Positions 55,775 to 64,000 of a stretch of DNA of 64,000 bases are shown piece by piece. The DNA is taken from the NCBI RefSeq assembly GCF_026642255.1, contig NZ_CP113264.1, positions 3,224,001 through 3,288,000 of the forward strand. Reading direction: 5' to 3'. The notes under the pieces were generated by a model, which did not search any database, had not been told where the DNA came from, and saw only the letters and a list, made by a program, of their open reading frames with translations. The first letter of the stretch is position 1; the number at the start of each line of letters is the position of its first letter. The translations under genes were made by a program, and so were the position numbers. The stretch comes from Streptomonospora nanhaiensis. Lineage in GTDB: Bacteria > Actinomycetota > Actinomycetes > Streptosporangiales > Streptosporangiaceae.

Positions 55775-57459
55775 TGAATAAGCACGTAGGGTCTCATGTT
55801 GACGGGGTGTCCCACCGCGGGCGGGTCGAACGGGTCCTCACCCGCGTCTTCCGCAACGACTGGAGTGCGCTGACACCCCCCGAGATCGGCCGCTGGACCC
55901 CCGACCTGAGCGTCAGCGTCGTCATGCCGGCCCGCGGCGGCCAGCGCCGGCTCGACCTCGCCCTGGCCTCCCTCGCGGCCCAGACCTACCCCGAGGACCT
56001 GCTGGAGGTCGTGGTCGTGGACGACCACTCCTCGCCCGCCCTGCGCCTGCCCCCGCTGCGCCCCGCCCGGTGCCGCGTCCTGAACGCCCCCGAGGGCGGA
56101 TGGGGCGCGGGGTACGCCCGCGCCTACGGCGCCCACGCCAGCACCGGCGACATCCTCGTGTGGATGGACGCCGACATGGTCGCCGGCCCCGAGTTCGTCG
56201 AGGCCCAGGCCCGCTGGCACCACACGCACGCCGAGGCCGTCACCCTGGGTCGCGTCCGCTTCGCCGACGCCGGCCCCCGGACCCCGGAGGAGCTCATGTC
56301 CCGCGTCCGGGCCGGGACCCTGCACCGGAGCCTGGACACCGGCCGCCGCCACGAGTGGGTCGAGTGCCTGCTCACCCAGAGCGACCGCCTGCGCGACGCC
56401 GACCACCTCGGCTTCCACGCCTACGTCGGCGCGGCGGCGGGTGTGCGGCGCAACCTGTACGAGGCCGCCGGAGGGGTGGACCCCGACCTCGACCTGGGCC
56501 AGGACACCGAGTTCGGCTACCGCCTCTGGCAGGCGGGCGCGGTCATGGTGCCCGAGCCCGCCGCCACCGCCTGGCACGTGGGCCGCGCGGGCACCGCGCG
56601 CACCCGGCTGCCCTCCGAGCGCTTCCGCACCCAGGTGCTCGCCGAACTCATGCCCCACCCCCACGCCTACCGCGAACGGGTCCCCGCCCACCGGCGCCGC
56701 ATCCCTTTGGTGCACGCCGTCGTCGACGTGTCCGGCGCCCCCTACGACCTGGTCCGCGGTTGCGTCGACCGGCTCCTGGACAGCGCCGAGACCGACCTGG
56801 CCATCACCCTGGTCGCCGACTGGGAGGGCGTGCGCGAGGGGGGCGGCGCCCCCGGCGGCCCCCACCTGGACCTGCGCCTGGTCCAGGCCAACTACCTGCG
56901 CGAGCCCCGGATCTCCTTCGCCACCGCCGCGCCCCGCACCGGCTTCCCCTCGCCCTTCCTGCTCCAGGTGCCGGTGGCGTGGGGGCTGGGGCAGGTGGCA
57001 CTGTCGCGGCTGCTCGCCAGCGCCGAACGCGCCCGCGCCGGGCTCACCGAGCTGTTCTCCGCCACCTCGCCCGCCCGCGACGCCGGTGTGCGGCTGTGGC
57101 GGACGCGGGCCCTGGCCCGGGCCATGCGGGTGTGCGGCGAGGAGGAGGACCTGGGGGACGTGGTCGCCGAGCTGCACGGCCGCTACCGCATCCACGCGGG
57201 CCAGGAGACCCTCACCGACCTGTCGCTGTACCGCTCGGTGCCGCCGCAGCCGCGCACCGCCCCCGACACGGTCGCCGCCCCGTGCCCCCACGGGGACGCG
57301 GGGTCCCGGGAGGGGGCGCCGGCGTCCGGCGCGGGGCGGGGCGGGCGGCGGCCGGTGGGCGCCCTGGTGAGGTCCGCCTGGCGCGGCACGCTGAGACGCC
57401 TGCGTCGCGAGCGGGCGCACGGCCCCGCCGCCGGCCGGGACCCGGCCCAGGAGGGCTGA
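55768..57459 (+). CDS. Family 2 glycosyltransferase
   Basis: A 563-residue protein with a GT-A domain in its first half: VSVVMPARGGQRRLDLALASLAAQTYP (48-74), VVVVDDHSSP (80-89), the metal-binding Asp-x-Asp in VWMDADMV (about 129-136) and the acceptor-side GQDTEFGYRLWQ (about 246-257). The second half (about 320-530) is a helical region without recognised motif, ending in a basic Arg-rich tail. Soluble. It transfers a sugar to an unknown surface or secondary-metabolite acceptor. No ribosome site precedes the GTG, but a TATAGT box lies 6 bases upstream, so translation is probably leaderless. Confidence 0.8.
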   Translation: MSLNKHVGSHVDGVSHRGRVERVLTRVFRNDWSALTPPEIGRWTPDLSVSVVMPARGGQRRLDLALASLAAQTYPEDLLEVVVVDDHSSPALRLPPLRPARCRVLNAPEGGWGAGYARAYGAHASTGDILVWMDADMVAGPEFVEAQARWHHTHAEAVTLGRVRFADAGPRTPEELMSRVRAGTLHRSLDTGRRHEWVECLLTQSDRLRDADHLGFHAYVGAAAGVRRNLYEAAGGVDPDLDLGQDTEFGYRLWQAGAVMVPEPAATAWHVGRAGTARTRLPSERFRTQVLAELMPHPHAYRERVPAHRRRIPLVHAVVDVSGAPYDLVRGCVDRLLDSAETDLAITLVADWEGVREGGGAPGGPHLDLRLVQANYLREPRISFATAAPRTGFPSPFLLQVPVAWGLGQVALSRLLASAERARAGLTELFSATSPARDAGVRLWRTRALARAMRVCGEEEDLGDVVAELHGRYRIHAGQETLTDLSLYRSVPPQPRTAPDTVAAPCPHGDAGSREGAPASGAGRGGRRPVGALVRSAWRGTLRRLRRERAHGPAAGRDPAQEG

Positions 57460-57622
57460 GGCGGGGCCCCGGGGGAGGGCGTGCGGGGTCCGGCCGTGTC
57501 AGGGCAGATGGGGGAAGACACCGGCCCGGAGACGAGCGGGCCCCGCACGCCCACCACGGCGCCCGGCCCTGTGACCGAGCGCGACGCGGTCCGTACGTAA
57601 GGTACCCGACGCCGAACGTCAA

Positions 57623-57652
57623 GCGGGCGCGCCGCAGGGGCGGCGCGCCCGC
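57623..57652. terminator. 12-bp hairpin terminator between convergent genes
   Basis: GCGGGCGCGCCG (57623-57634) and CGGCGCGCCCGC (57641-57652) pair around CAGGGG. It serves the GT2 gene on the left and the pstS gene on the right. Confidence 0.75.
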
Positions 57653-57679
57653 TCGGTCCGCCCCGTCCGGGCGGAGGCG

Positions 57680-58834
57680 TCAGTCCCGCGCGCCCACGGC
57701 GTCGATCGACGCCAGGAGCTGCTCGCGCAGGGTGTCGTTGACCGGTGTGGAGCCGGTCTCGGCGGAGGCCGCCTCCTGGCCCTCGGGGCTCACCACGTAC
57801 CGCAGGAACGACTTGACGTTCTCCGCCTCGGTCGCGTCCGGGTACTCCTCGCACACGGTCTCGTAGCTGACCAGGACCAGCGGGTAGCTGCCCGCCTCGG
57901 TCGTGCCGTACTCCAGGTCCAGGGCCAGGTCGTGCTCGCTGGCGTTGTCCTCGCGGCGGGGGGAGTCGGCGACCACCTGGGCGGCGGCCTCGGGGGAGAT
58001 CTCCACGAATTCCCCGCCGACCCCGATGTTCGCCGTGGACATCCCGTGCACGTGCGACATCTCCACGTACCCGATCGAGCCCTCGGCCCGCTGGACCGTG
58101 TCGGCGATGCCGCTGTTGCCCTGCGCCGACTCGCGCGGGGTGATCGGCCACTGGCCGCCCGCCTCGTGCGGCCAGGCGTCGGGGGCCGCCTGGCTGAGGT
58201 AGTTGGTGAAGTTCTCGGTGGTGCCCGAGTCGTCGGCGCGGTTGACCTGGGTGATCTCCAGGTCGGGGAGGTCGGCGTCGGGGTTGTCCTCGGCGATCTC
58301 CGGGTCGTCCCAGCGGGTGATGTCCTGGTTGAAGATCTTGGCGATCGTGTCCGGGCGCAGGTTCAGGGAGTCCACGCCCTCGAGGTTGAACACCACGGCG
58401 ATGGCCACCACGTACGCGGGCAGGTTGATGGTGTTCGTCCCGCCGCAGCGCTCCATGGCGTCGCCGTTCTCGTCGGGGTCCATCGCGGCGTCGGTCCCGG
58501 CGAAGGCCACGGCCCCGTCGATGAACTGGTTGCGCCCCCCGCCCGACCCGATGGAGTCGTAGTACACGCGGGCGTCCTCGCACGCCGACTGGTAGCCCGC
58601 GATCCAGGTCGTCATCGCGTTCTCCTGGGCGCTGGACCCGGCGCCCGACAGGCTTCCGGAGAAGCACTCCAGGTCGTCGGGGACCGCGGGAGGGGCGGTT
58701 CCCTGGACCGCGTCGTCGCTTCCGCATGCGGTGGTCGCCAGCAGCAGACCGGCGAGCGCGGCCGAGGCCGCCCCCCGGTAGGCGCCGCGGTGGCGCGGGG
58801 CGCCGGTCTTGGTGTGCTTGTTGGACGGGAGCAC
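57680..58834 (-). CDS. pstS: Phosphate ABC transporter substrate-binding lipoprotein (PstS)
   Basis: A 384-residue lipoprotein: lipobox Leu-Ala-Thr-Thr-Ala-Cys near residue 31, then a PstS fold with the phosphate-binding segments SGAGSSAQENAM (about 58-69), YDSIGSGGGRNQFIDGAVAFAGTDAAM split over 86-112, NRADDSGTTENFTNYL (about 177-192) and ESAQGNSGIADTV. It captures inorganic phosphate outside the cell. Normally pstC, pstA and pstB follow; here the gene ends at a terminator facing a glycosyltransferase, so it is an orphan copy. GTG at 58834 follows AAGGGG. No PHO-box direct repeats were recognised upstream. Confidence 0.88.
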   Translation of the reverse strand: MLPSNKHTKTGAPRHRGAYRGAASAALAGLLLATTACGSDDAVQGTAPPAVPDDLECFSGSLSGAGSSAQENAMTTWIAGYQSACEDARVYYDSIGSGGGRNQFIDGAVAFAGTDAAMDPDENGDAMERCGGTNTINLPAYVVAIAVVFNLEGVDSLNLRPDTIAKIFNQDITRWDDPEIAEDNPDADLPDLEITQVNRADDSGTTENFTNYLSQAAPDAWPHEAGGQWPITPRESAQGNSGIADTVQRAEGSIGYVEMSHVHGMSTANIGVGGEFVEISPEAAAQVVADSPRREDNASEHDLALDLEYGTTEAGSYPLVLVSYETVCEEYPDATEAENVKSFLRYVVSPEGQEAASAETGSTPVNDTLREQLLASIDAVGARD

Positions 58835-58915
58835 GACTGCTTCTATCCCCTTCGTCGGTGTCGGTGGTCCTGGTCTCACCGCCGCGGCCGGTTCCCGGCA
58901 CGTCGTCGCTGGTGA

Positions 58916-58952
58916 TGGTCCACCGCCGAAGAATTTAACCACCGGTGGACCA
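58916..58952. repeat. 9-bp inverted repeat in the pstS-treY divergent region
   Basis: TGGTCCACC (58916-58924) and GGTGGACCA (58944-58952) are exact complements separated by 19 bases that include an A/T patch (GAATTTAA). The right arm also forms the small palindrome CCACCGGTGG (58939-58948). It may be a regulatory site upstream of pstS, or a leader hairpin. Confidence 0.5.
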
Positions 58953-59044
58953 ACACCCCCAAAGCGCCCCCGTGTGGGATGGCGCTCACCGCCTGCGGTG
59001 ACGGGCGTGCATGACACGCGGGCGGCACGGGCACGGGTACGTGC

Positions 59045-61438
59045 GTGACGAGCACGCACAGCACGCCCACGGCCGCCGCTCCGACGTCAACCTACCGCCT
59101 GCAGCTGAGCCCCGGGTTCACCCTGGAGGACGCCGCGGGTCTGGTGGACCACCTGGACCGGCTCGGGGTGGGCGCGCTCTACCTCTCGCCGGTCCTGACC
59201 GCCGCGCCCGGGTCCGGCCACGGCTACGACGTGGTCGACCCCACCGCGGTCTCGCCCGCGCTGGGCGGCGACGCCGCCCGCGCCGCCCTGGCCGCCAAGG
59301 CCCGCGAGCGCGGCCTTGGCGTGGTCGTGGACATCGTGCCCAACCACATGTCCGTCGCCCGGCCCGACGCCAACCCCTGGTGGTGGGACGTGCTCGAACA
59401 CGGGCGGGCGTCGGTGTACGCGCGCTGCTTCGACGTCGACTTCGACGCCGGACCCGTCCTGGTGCCTGTGCTGGCCGACGACGGGGACGGCGGGGCCTCG
59501 GCCCTGGACGACCTCCGCGTGGTCGACGGGTGCCTGGCCTACCACGACAAGCGCTACCCCCTGGCCCCGGGCACGTACGCCCCCGGCGACCGGGTCGGCG
59601 ACGTCCACGGTCGCCAGCACTACCGGCTGGTGTCCTGGCGCCGCGGCGACTCCGAACTCACCTACCGCAGGTTCTTCGACGTGGACGGGCTGGCCGCCGT
59701 CCGCGTCGAGGAGCCGGGCGTGTTCGACGCCACCCACGCCGAGATCCTGCGGTGGGCGGAGCTGGGCCAGCTCGACGGGCTGCGGGTGGACCACGTCGAC
59801 GGGCTCAGCGACCCCGGCGGGTACCTGCGCAGGCTCGCCGGGCGCTTCGGCGGGTGGGTGGTGGTGGAGAAGGTCCTCGCCCCCGGCGAGAGCCTGCCCC
59901 AGTCCTGGCCGGTGGCCGGGACCACCGGCTACGACGCCCTGCGGGAGGTGTGCGGGCTGTTCGTCGACCCGGCCGGCGAGGCGGCCTTCACCGACCTGGC
60001 CCGGGAGCAGGGCGTGGAGGTGGACGCACAGGCCCTCGACGAGGGGGCGCGCCGCCACGCGGCCACCGTGCTGCTGCGCGCGGAGGTGCGGCGCATCGCC
60101 GCCCTGCTGCCGCCCCGGGCCGGGGACCGTGCGGATCCGGACCCCGAGGGGGCGGCCCGCCGACGCGAGGAGGCCGTCGCCGAACTCCTGTGCGCCTTCG
60201 GGGTGTACCGCTCCTACCTCCCCGAGGGGGAGGCAGACTGGGCCGCGGCGGTGGACCGGGCCCGCGGGCGGCGCCCCGACCTGGCCCCGGACCTGGAGGA
60301 CATCGACCGGCTGGTGCGCGGCGACCCCTCCGGTGAGCCGGCCCGCCGCATCCAGCAGACCAGCGGCATGGTCGTGGCGATGGGGACCGAGAACACCGCG
60401 TTCTACCGGGGGACCAGGTTCGCGGCCCTGAACGAGGTGGGCGGCGACCCCTCGCGCTTCGCCGTGGACCCGGGTGAGTTCCACGACGGGGCGGCTCGGC
60501 GGGAGGCCTCCCGCCCCGCCACCATGACGACCCTGTCCACGCACGACACCAAGCGCTCCGAGGACGTGCGCGCCCGCCTGGCCGCGCTGTCCGAGACGCC
60601 GGAGGCCTTCGCCGGCGCGGTGCGCCGCTGGACCGGGCGGTGCGCCCTGCCCGAGCCCGCGCTCAACCTGCTGGGCTGGCAGACCCTGGTCGGGGCCTGG
60701 CCCATCGGGGCGGACCGCCTGGCCGAGTACCTGCTCAAGGCCGCCCGCGAGGCGCGCCTGGGCACCTCCTGGACCGACCGCGACGCCGACTTCGAGGAGC
60801 GGGTGCGCTCCTGGCCCGGCCGGGTCCTGGGCGACCCCGCCCTGAGGGAGGAGGTCGCCTCGGCGGTGGAGTCGGTGCGCGGCGCGGGGTGGAGCAACTC
60901 CCTGGGCCAGAAGGCCGTGCAGCTGCTGGGCCCCGGGGTCCCCGACGTCTACCAGGGCACCGAGCTGTGGGACCTGTCCCTGGTCGACCCCGACAACCGC
61001 AGGCCCGTGGACCACCGGGCCCGCGCCGACATGCTCGCCCGCCTGGAGGAGGGGTGGCTTCCCCCCGTGGACGGGACCGGCGCGGCCAAGCTCCACCTGG
61101 TCCGCACCTGCCTGCGCCTGCGCCGGGAGCTGCGCCCCGCCGGCTACCTGCCGCTCACCGCCTCGGGGCGGGCCGCCGGCCACGCCGTGGCCTTCGCCCG
61201 GACCTCGCGGGGGGCGCGCCACCCCGACGTGGTGGCGGTCGCCACCCGCCTGCCGCTGGGGCTGGCCGCGGGCGGGGGGTGGGCGGACACCGTCCTGGCA
61301 CTGCCCGCGGGCCCGGGGGAGTGGACCGACCGGCTCACCGGGCGCGTCCTCGCGCCCGCGCGCACCGACGGGCACACGTGCGCGCCGCTCGCGGAGCTGC
61401 TCCGGCGCTACCCGGTGGCCGTGCTGGTCCGCCGGTGA
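59045..61438 (+). CDS. treY: Malto-oligosyltrehalose synthase
   Basis: A 797-residue GH13 enzyme of the TreY type. It begins STYRLQLSPGFTLEDA (15-30) and has YLSPVLTAAPGSGHGYDV near 46-63 and VDIVPNHMSV (95-104). The catalytic residues are D249 (GLRVDHVDGL), E275 (VVVEKVLAPGE) and D501 (STHDTKRSED). DVYQGTELWDLSLVDPDNRRPVD near the C-terminus is TreY-specific. It converts the reducing end of maltodextrins to a trehalose linkage; TreZ would then release trehalose. treZ and treX are not in the window, so the gene stands alone. The GTG start lacks a strong ribosome site. Confidence 0.92.
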   Translation: MTSTHSTPTAAAPTSTYRLQLSPGFTLEDAAGLVDHLDRLGVGALYLSPVLTAAPGSGHGYDVVDPTAVSPALGGDAARAALAAKARERGLGVVVDIVPNHMSVARPDANPWWWDVLEHGRASVYARCFDVDFDAGPVLVPVLADDGDGGASALDDLRVVDGCLAYHDKRYPLAPGTYAPGDRVGDVHGRQHYRLVSWRRGDSELTYRRFFDVDGLAAVRVEEPGVFDATHAEILRWAELGQLDGLRVDHVDGLSDPGGYLRRLAGRFGGWVVVEKVLAPGESLPQSWPVAGTTGYDALREVCGLFVDPAGEAAFTDLAREQGVEVDAQALDEGARRHAATVLLRAEVRRIAALLPPRAGDRADPDPEGAARRREEAVAELLCAFGVYRSYLPEGEADWAAAVDRARGRRPDLAPDLEDIDRLVRGDPSGEPARRIQQTSGMVVAMGTENTAFYRGTRFAALNEVGGDPSRFAVDPGEFHDGAARREASRPATMTTLSTHDTKRSEDVRARLAALSETPEAFAGAVRRWTGRCALPEPALNLLGWQTLVGAWPIGADRLAEYLLKAAREARLGTSWTDRDADFEERVRSWPGRVLGDPALREEVASAVESVRGAGWSNSLGQKAVQLLGPGVPDVYQGTELWDLSLVDPDNRRPVDHRARADMLARLEEGWLPPVDGTGAAKLHLVRTCLRLRRELRPAGYLPLTASGRAAGHAVAFARTSRGARHPDVVAVATRLPLGLAAGGGWADTVLALPAGPGEWTDRLTGRVLAPARTDGHTCAPLAELLRRYPVAVLVRR

Positions 61439-61697
61439 GGGCCGTGCGCAGCCCAGGCTCCTCGATCGGCGGTGAACAGCCCCTCGGGGGCGAGCAGCTC
61501 GAACGGGCCTTCCTCCTCTCCGTGTGCCGCTCTGGCCGACCCTGCTTCCCCGGCCTGCCACGACAAGGAGGACGGCCGGGGCGGGCACCACGACCCACGC
61601 TCTGCTGTGTCCCGCTGGAGGAGGAGCCGCCGTCCTCTTCGCCGTGCTCCGCGACGGCACCTTCCACGAACCCCCGCCGACCGCGGCCATCGGGCGT
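61439..61697. other. Gene-free convergent region after treY
   Basis: About 260 bases between convergent genes with short shadow frames only. No strong hairpin was identified. Confidence 0.4.
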
Positions 61698-62096
61698 TCA
61701 CCGGGCCGGCATGCCCCCGTGCGGACTGTTCACGACCATGGCCAGTGATCCGGCGGCAAGGTAGTGGTGACCTGGGAAGTACTCGATGTGCTGGTGTCCG
61801 CCGTCGTCCATCCCCGCCATCGACCGGACGTCGTCGGCGAGTGCGGTCAAGCCGGGTCGGTCACCCTCGATGAGTAGGACGCGGCGCTCCACGTCGACCC
61901 TGACACCGACCCCCGGGCCGCCGGCGCCCACCACCTCGACCGAAGCCAGTTCGGTGCCGCCGAAGCTCGGCTCGGCCGAGGCGGTGGTCTCCACGCGGCC
62001 CTTCCCCCCGACGAGGGCGAGGGCCAGGAGGACGAGCTCCGTCGCGTCGCCCGAGACGTCCACCCCGCTGCCATCGGGAAAGAACAGAACCCTCAT
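61698..62096 (-). CDS. Conserved-looking protein of unknown function
   Basis: A 132-residue soluble alpha/beta protein. The C-terminal motif HIEYFPGHHYLAAGSLAMVV (about 103-122) looks like a conserved block seen in hypothetical actinobacterial proteins, and the N-terminal VLFFPDGSGVDVSGDATELVLLALAL suggests a small sensor- or immunity-like fold. No named family is certain. ATG at 62096 follows AAGGGG; the frame extends to 62204 without a better start. Base composition (about 65% GC) is lower than the neighbours. Confidence 0.6.
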   Translation of the reverse strand: MRVLFFPDGSGVDVSGDATELVLLALALVGGKGRVETTASAEPSFGGTELASVEVVGAGGPGVGVRVDVERRVLLIEGDRPGLTALADDVRSMAGMDDGGHQHIEYFPGHHYLAAGSLAMVVNSPHGGMPAR

Positions 62097-62271
62097 CCGC
62101 CACAACCCCTTCGGATCCACGACACCGGACTCAACGAACAAAGATGTTGCCTTGGTCGACCGGGCTGCCCCAACTCGGGTCCGGACGTCATGGACGCCGC
62201 TCATCGCTCGACGACACTCCCCGGGGGGCGCCCCCCGGGAGGAGCCGGACCGCGGGCGGTCGCGCGGGCGC

Positions 62272-63819
62272 CTACCGGCCGAAGACGGGGAAGCCGCAGT
62301 CCGGGAGGCCGCGGGAGTAGAAGTAGGTCAGGCGCACCGGTGCGTCGAGGTCCTGGTCCGTGCCGGAGGCCGGCGTCTGGGACAGCACCTCGCATTCGGA
62401 GGGGAGGAAGTTCTGCCCCTCGCCCCAGGTCTGCCACTGCCCCTGGACGTTGGTGAACCCCCGCTCGCGCAGGACGCTCCTGGCACTGTGCGTCGTCATC
62501 CCCTCGACGTCGGGCACGGTGCCGCCGGTGGGGGCCGACCCGCCGCCGCCCCCGGACCCGCCGCCCCCGCCCCCGGACCCGCCGCCGTCACCGCCTCCGG
62601 TCCCGTCCCCCGAACCGCTCCCGCCCGAGGGCGCGCCGTCGTCCCGCGGGGAGCCCCCGTCCGCCTCGTCCTCCTCGTCGTCCTCCTCCCGCTCGGAGGC
62701 GCCCGGGGCCTCGTCGGAGTCCGAGGCGGGGGCCGTCGCGCCGGGGCCCCGGTCCCCTTCGGGTGCGGACGGTCCGCCGTCGGCGGAGGGCGTGCCGCCG
62801 GTCGGCGCGGGGGCCTCGGCGGCGGCCCCGTCCGCGGTCGTGGGGGAGCCGTCCGTCCCCGTCAGCGGGGACCACACCAGGGTCGCGGTCAGCAGCAGCG
62901 CGGCGGCCACCGCCATCGCGACGAACCCGCCCCGCCAGGACCACATCCCCCGGGGGCCCGCCCTCCTGCTGCGCGTGCGCCGGGTCAGCACGGTTCGGTC
63001 CCCGGACGCGGCGTCCCGGCAGGCCGCCGCGAACTCCTGCGCCGAACCCCACCGGTCGCGCGGGTCCTTCTCCAGCGCGACGAGCACCACGTGCGCGACC
63101 AGGTCGGGGACGTGGTCGGGCAGCGGGGGCGGATCGGCGTTCAAGTGGGCCGCGATGACGGCGGCGCGGTCGGCGGAGTCGAAGGGCGGCCTCCCGGCCA
63201 GGCACTGGTAGGCGACCGTGCCGAGCGAGTAGATGTCGGTGCGGGAGGTGAGCTCGCCCATGTCGAGCTGTTCGGGCGAGGCGTGGGAGAGGGTCCCCAG
63301 GGCGATGCCGGTGGAGGTCAGGGAGGTGGCGTCGTTGATCCGGGCGATGCCGAAGTCGACGAGCTTGACCTCCCCGTCCAGGTTGATGAGGATGTTGCCG
63401 GGCTTGATGTCGCGGTGGACGATGCCCTCGTCGTGCACGGTCTGCAGGGTCTGGGCGACCACGGCGGTGATCTCCATGGCCCGGTCGGGCACAAGCGGGC
63501 CCTCGCGTCTGAGCAGCGCCGTGAGGGACTCCCCCTCGACCAGCTCCATCACCAGGTAGGCGAGCTTCTCGCCGTCCAGGACCGTCTCGCCGTGGTCGTA
63601 GACCTCCGCGAAGCCGGGCCCCCTGAGCCTGGCCGCGGCCCTGGCCTCGCGCTCGAAGCGCCTCCGGGCGCCCTCGGCGTCCTGGAAGGCGGTGTCGCGC
63701 AGCAGTTTGACCGCGACCGGTCTGTCCAGGCGCAGGTCATGGCCCCGCCAGACCGTTCCCATGCCGCCCGCGGCGATCACTTCGTCGAGTCGGTAGCGGT
63801 CCGCGACAGGGGGTTTCAC
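62272..63819 (-). CDS. Serine/threonine protein kinase with one PASTA domain
   Basis: A 515-residue transmembrane kinase. The kinase domain (about 9-265) has a glycine loop AAGGMGTVWRG (16-26), catalytic Lys38, HRDIKPGN (136-143) with D138, and DFG 156-158. A basic juxtamembrane segment and one membrane helix (about 296-318) follow, then a ~110-residue Asp/Ser/Gly-rich linker and a single C-terminal PASTA-like domain (about 441-510) with a Cys pair (near 474 and 510). The outside domain probably senses cell-wall fragments or muropeptides. PknB has four PASTA repeats, so this is a different paralogue. GTG follows AAGGAG. Confidence 0.9.
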   Translation of the reverse strand: MKPPVADRYRLDEVIAAGGMGTVWRGHDLRLDRPVAVKLLRDTAFQDAEGARRRFEREARAAARLRGPGFAEVYDHGETVLDGEKLAYLVMELVEGESLTALLRREGPLVPDRAMEITAVVAQTLQTVHDEGIVHRDIKPGNILINLDGEVKLVDFGIARINDATSLTSTGIALGTLSHASPEQLDMGELTSRTDIYSLGTVAYQCLAGRPPFDSADRAAVIAAHLNADPPPLPDHVPDLVAHVVLVALEKDPRDRWGSAQEFAAACRDAASGDRTVLTRRTRSRRAGPRGMWSWRGGFVAMAVAAALLLTATLVWSPLTGTDGSPTTADGAAAEAPAPTGGTPSADGGPSAPEGDRGPGATAPASDSDEAPGASEREEDDEEDEADGGSPRDDGAPSGGSGSGDGTGGGDGGGSGGGGGGSGGGGGSAPTGGTVPDVEGMTTHSARSVLRERGFTNVQGQWQTWGEGQNFLPSECEVLSQTPASGTDQDLDAPVRLTYFYSRGLPDCGFPVFGR

Positions 63820-64000
63820 GCGTGCTCCTTGCGGGTGGAGGGCGAGGGCGCCTCAAGGGGGTGGGGGCTGCGAGGTCGACGGTGACTACGATCTCAGATA
63901 CCCGGCGGCGGGAAGTGGTTCCGCCCCCCGCGCCGGAATCGCGCGGGCCCGCCCCGGCCGGAGCCGCGGATCCCGCCGCCCGGGCCGTGCCGGGGGACCG

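Overview
This is a very GC-rich (roughly 73-75%) actinobacterial chromosome segment with GTG/TTG starts, many 4-base stop/start overlaps and G+C hairpin terminators. An exact TGGGAGCGCTCCCA box next to a Cel6A-type cellulase, the CelR/CebR-type operators and the general gene mix suggest the Nocardiopsis/Thermobifida group (family Nocardiopsidaceae). That placement is inference. I saw no rRNA, tRNA, CRISPR array, transposase or prophage.

Layout. 1-3640: tartrate module (divergent GntR regulator, D-tartrate dehydratase, DASS carboxylate transporter). 3990-7722: an unusual protein, a lipocalin/CrtC-like N-terminal half fused to a complete isoprenyl diphosphate synthase, coupled to a two-gene ABC exporter. 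7847-14723: a leftward cluster containing a GTP cyclohydrolase II-like protein, CDP-alcohol phosphotransferase, MDR dehydrogenase, pyruvoyl-tetrahydropterin-synthase-like protein, family 4 glycosyltransferase, methyltransferase, flippase-like membrane protein and a second membrane protein. Both pterin/flavin-type enzymes have changed active sites, so this looks like an uncharacterised biosynthetic pathway and is the best candidate for an undescribed system. 15023-25247: pectin side-chain use (PL11 rhamnogalacturonan lyase, LacI regulator, rhamnose ABC importer and rhamnose mutarotase). 25345-33521: small unknown proteins, an orphan type II thioesterase, a GH13 enzyme, a carbohydrate-binding-module-less GH6 cellulase under a CelR box, an acetyltransferase, an aldo/keto reductase, and a 56-residue gene divergent from a CGNR regulator.

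33666-41671 is a complete protocatechuate (beta-ketoadipate) operon, pcaI-J-F-H-G-B-L, with a divergent IclR-type regulator and a twin-operator control region. 41734-64000 is mixed: DUF574-type methyltransferase, SWIM protein plus SNF2 helicase, DUF397 protein, lipoprotein, UMF1 transporter plus glycerophosphodiesterase, Rv3235-like protein, a hydrolase fragment, S9 peptidase, NlpC/P60 hydrolase, GT2 glycosyltransferase, orphan PstS, TreY, an unknown protein and a PASTA serine/threonine kinase.

Taken together the catabolic genes (tartrate, rhamnogalacturonan/rhamnose, cellulose, protocatechuate) point to a plant-litter or soil saprophyte. Each has its own local regulator or operator visible in the sequence, while the two biosynthetic islands (3990-7722 and 7847-14723) have no local regulator.
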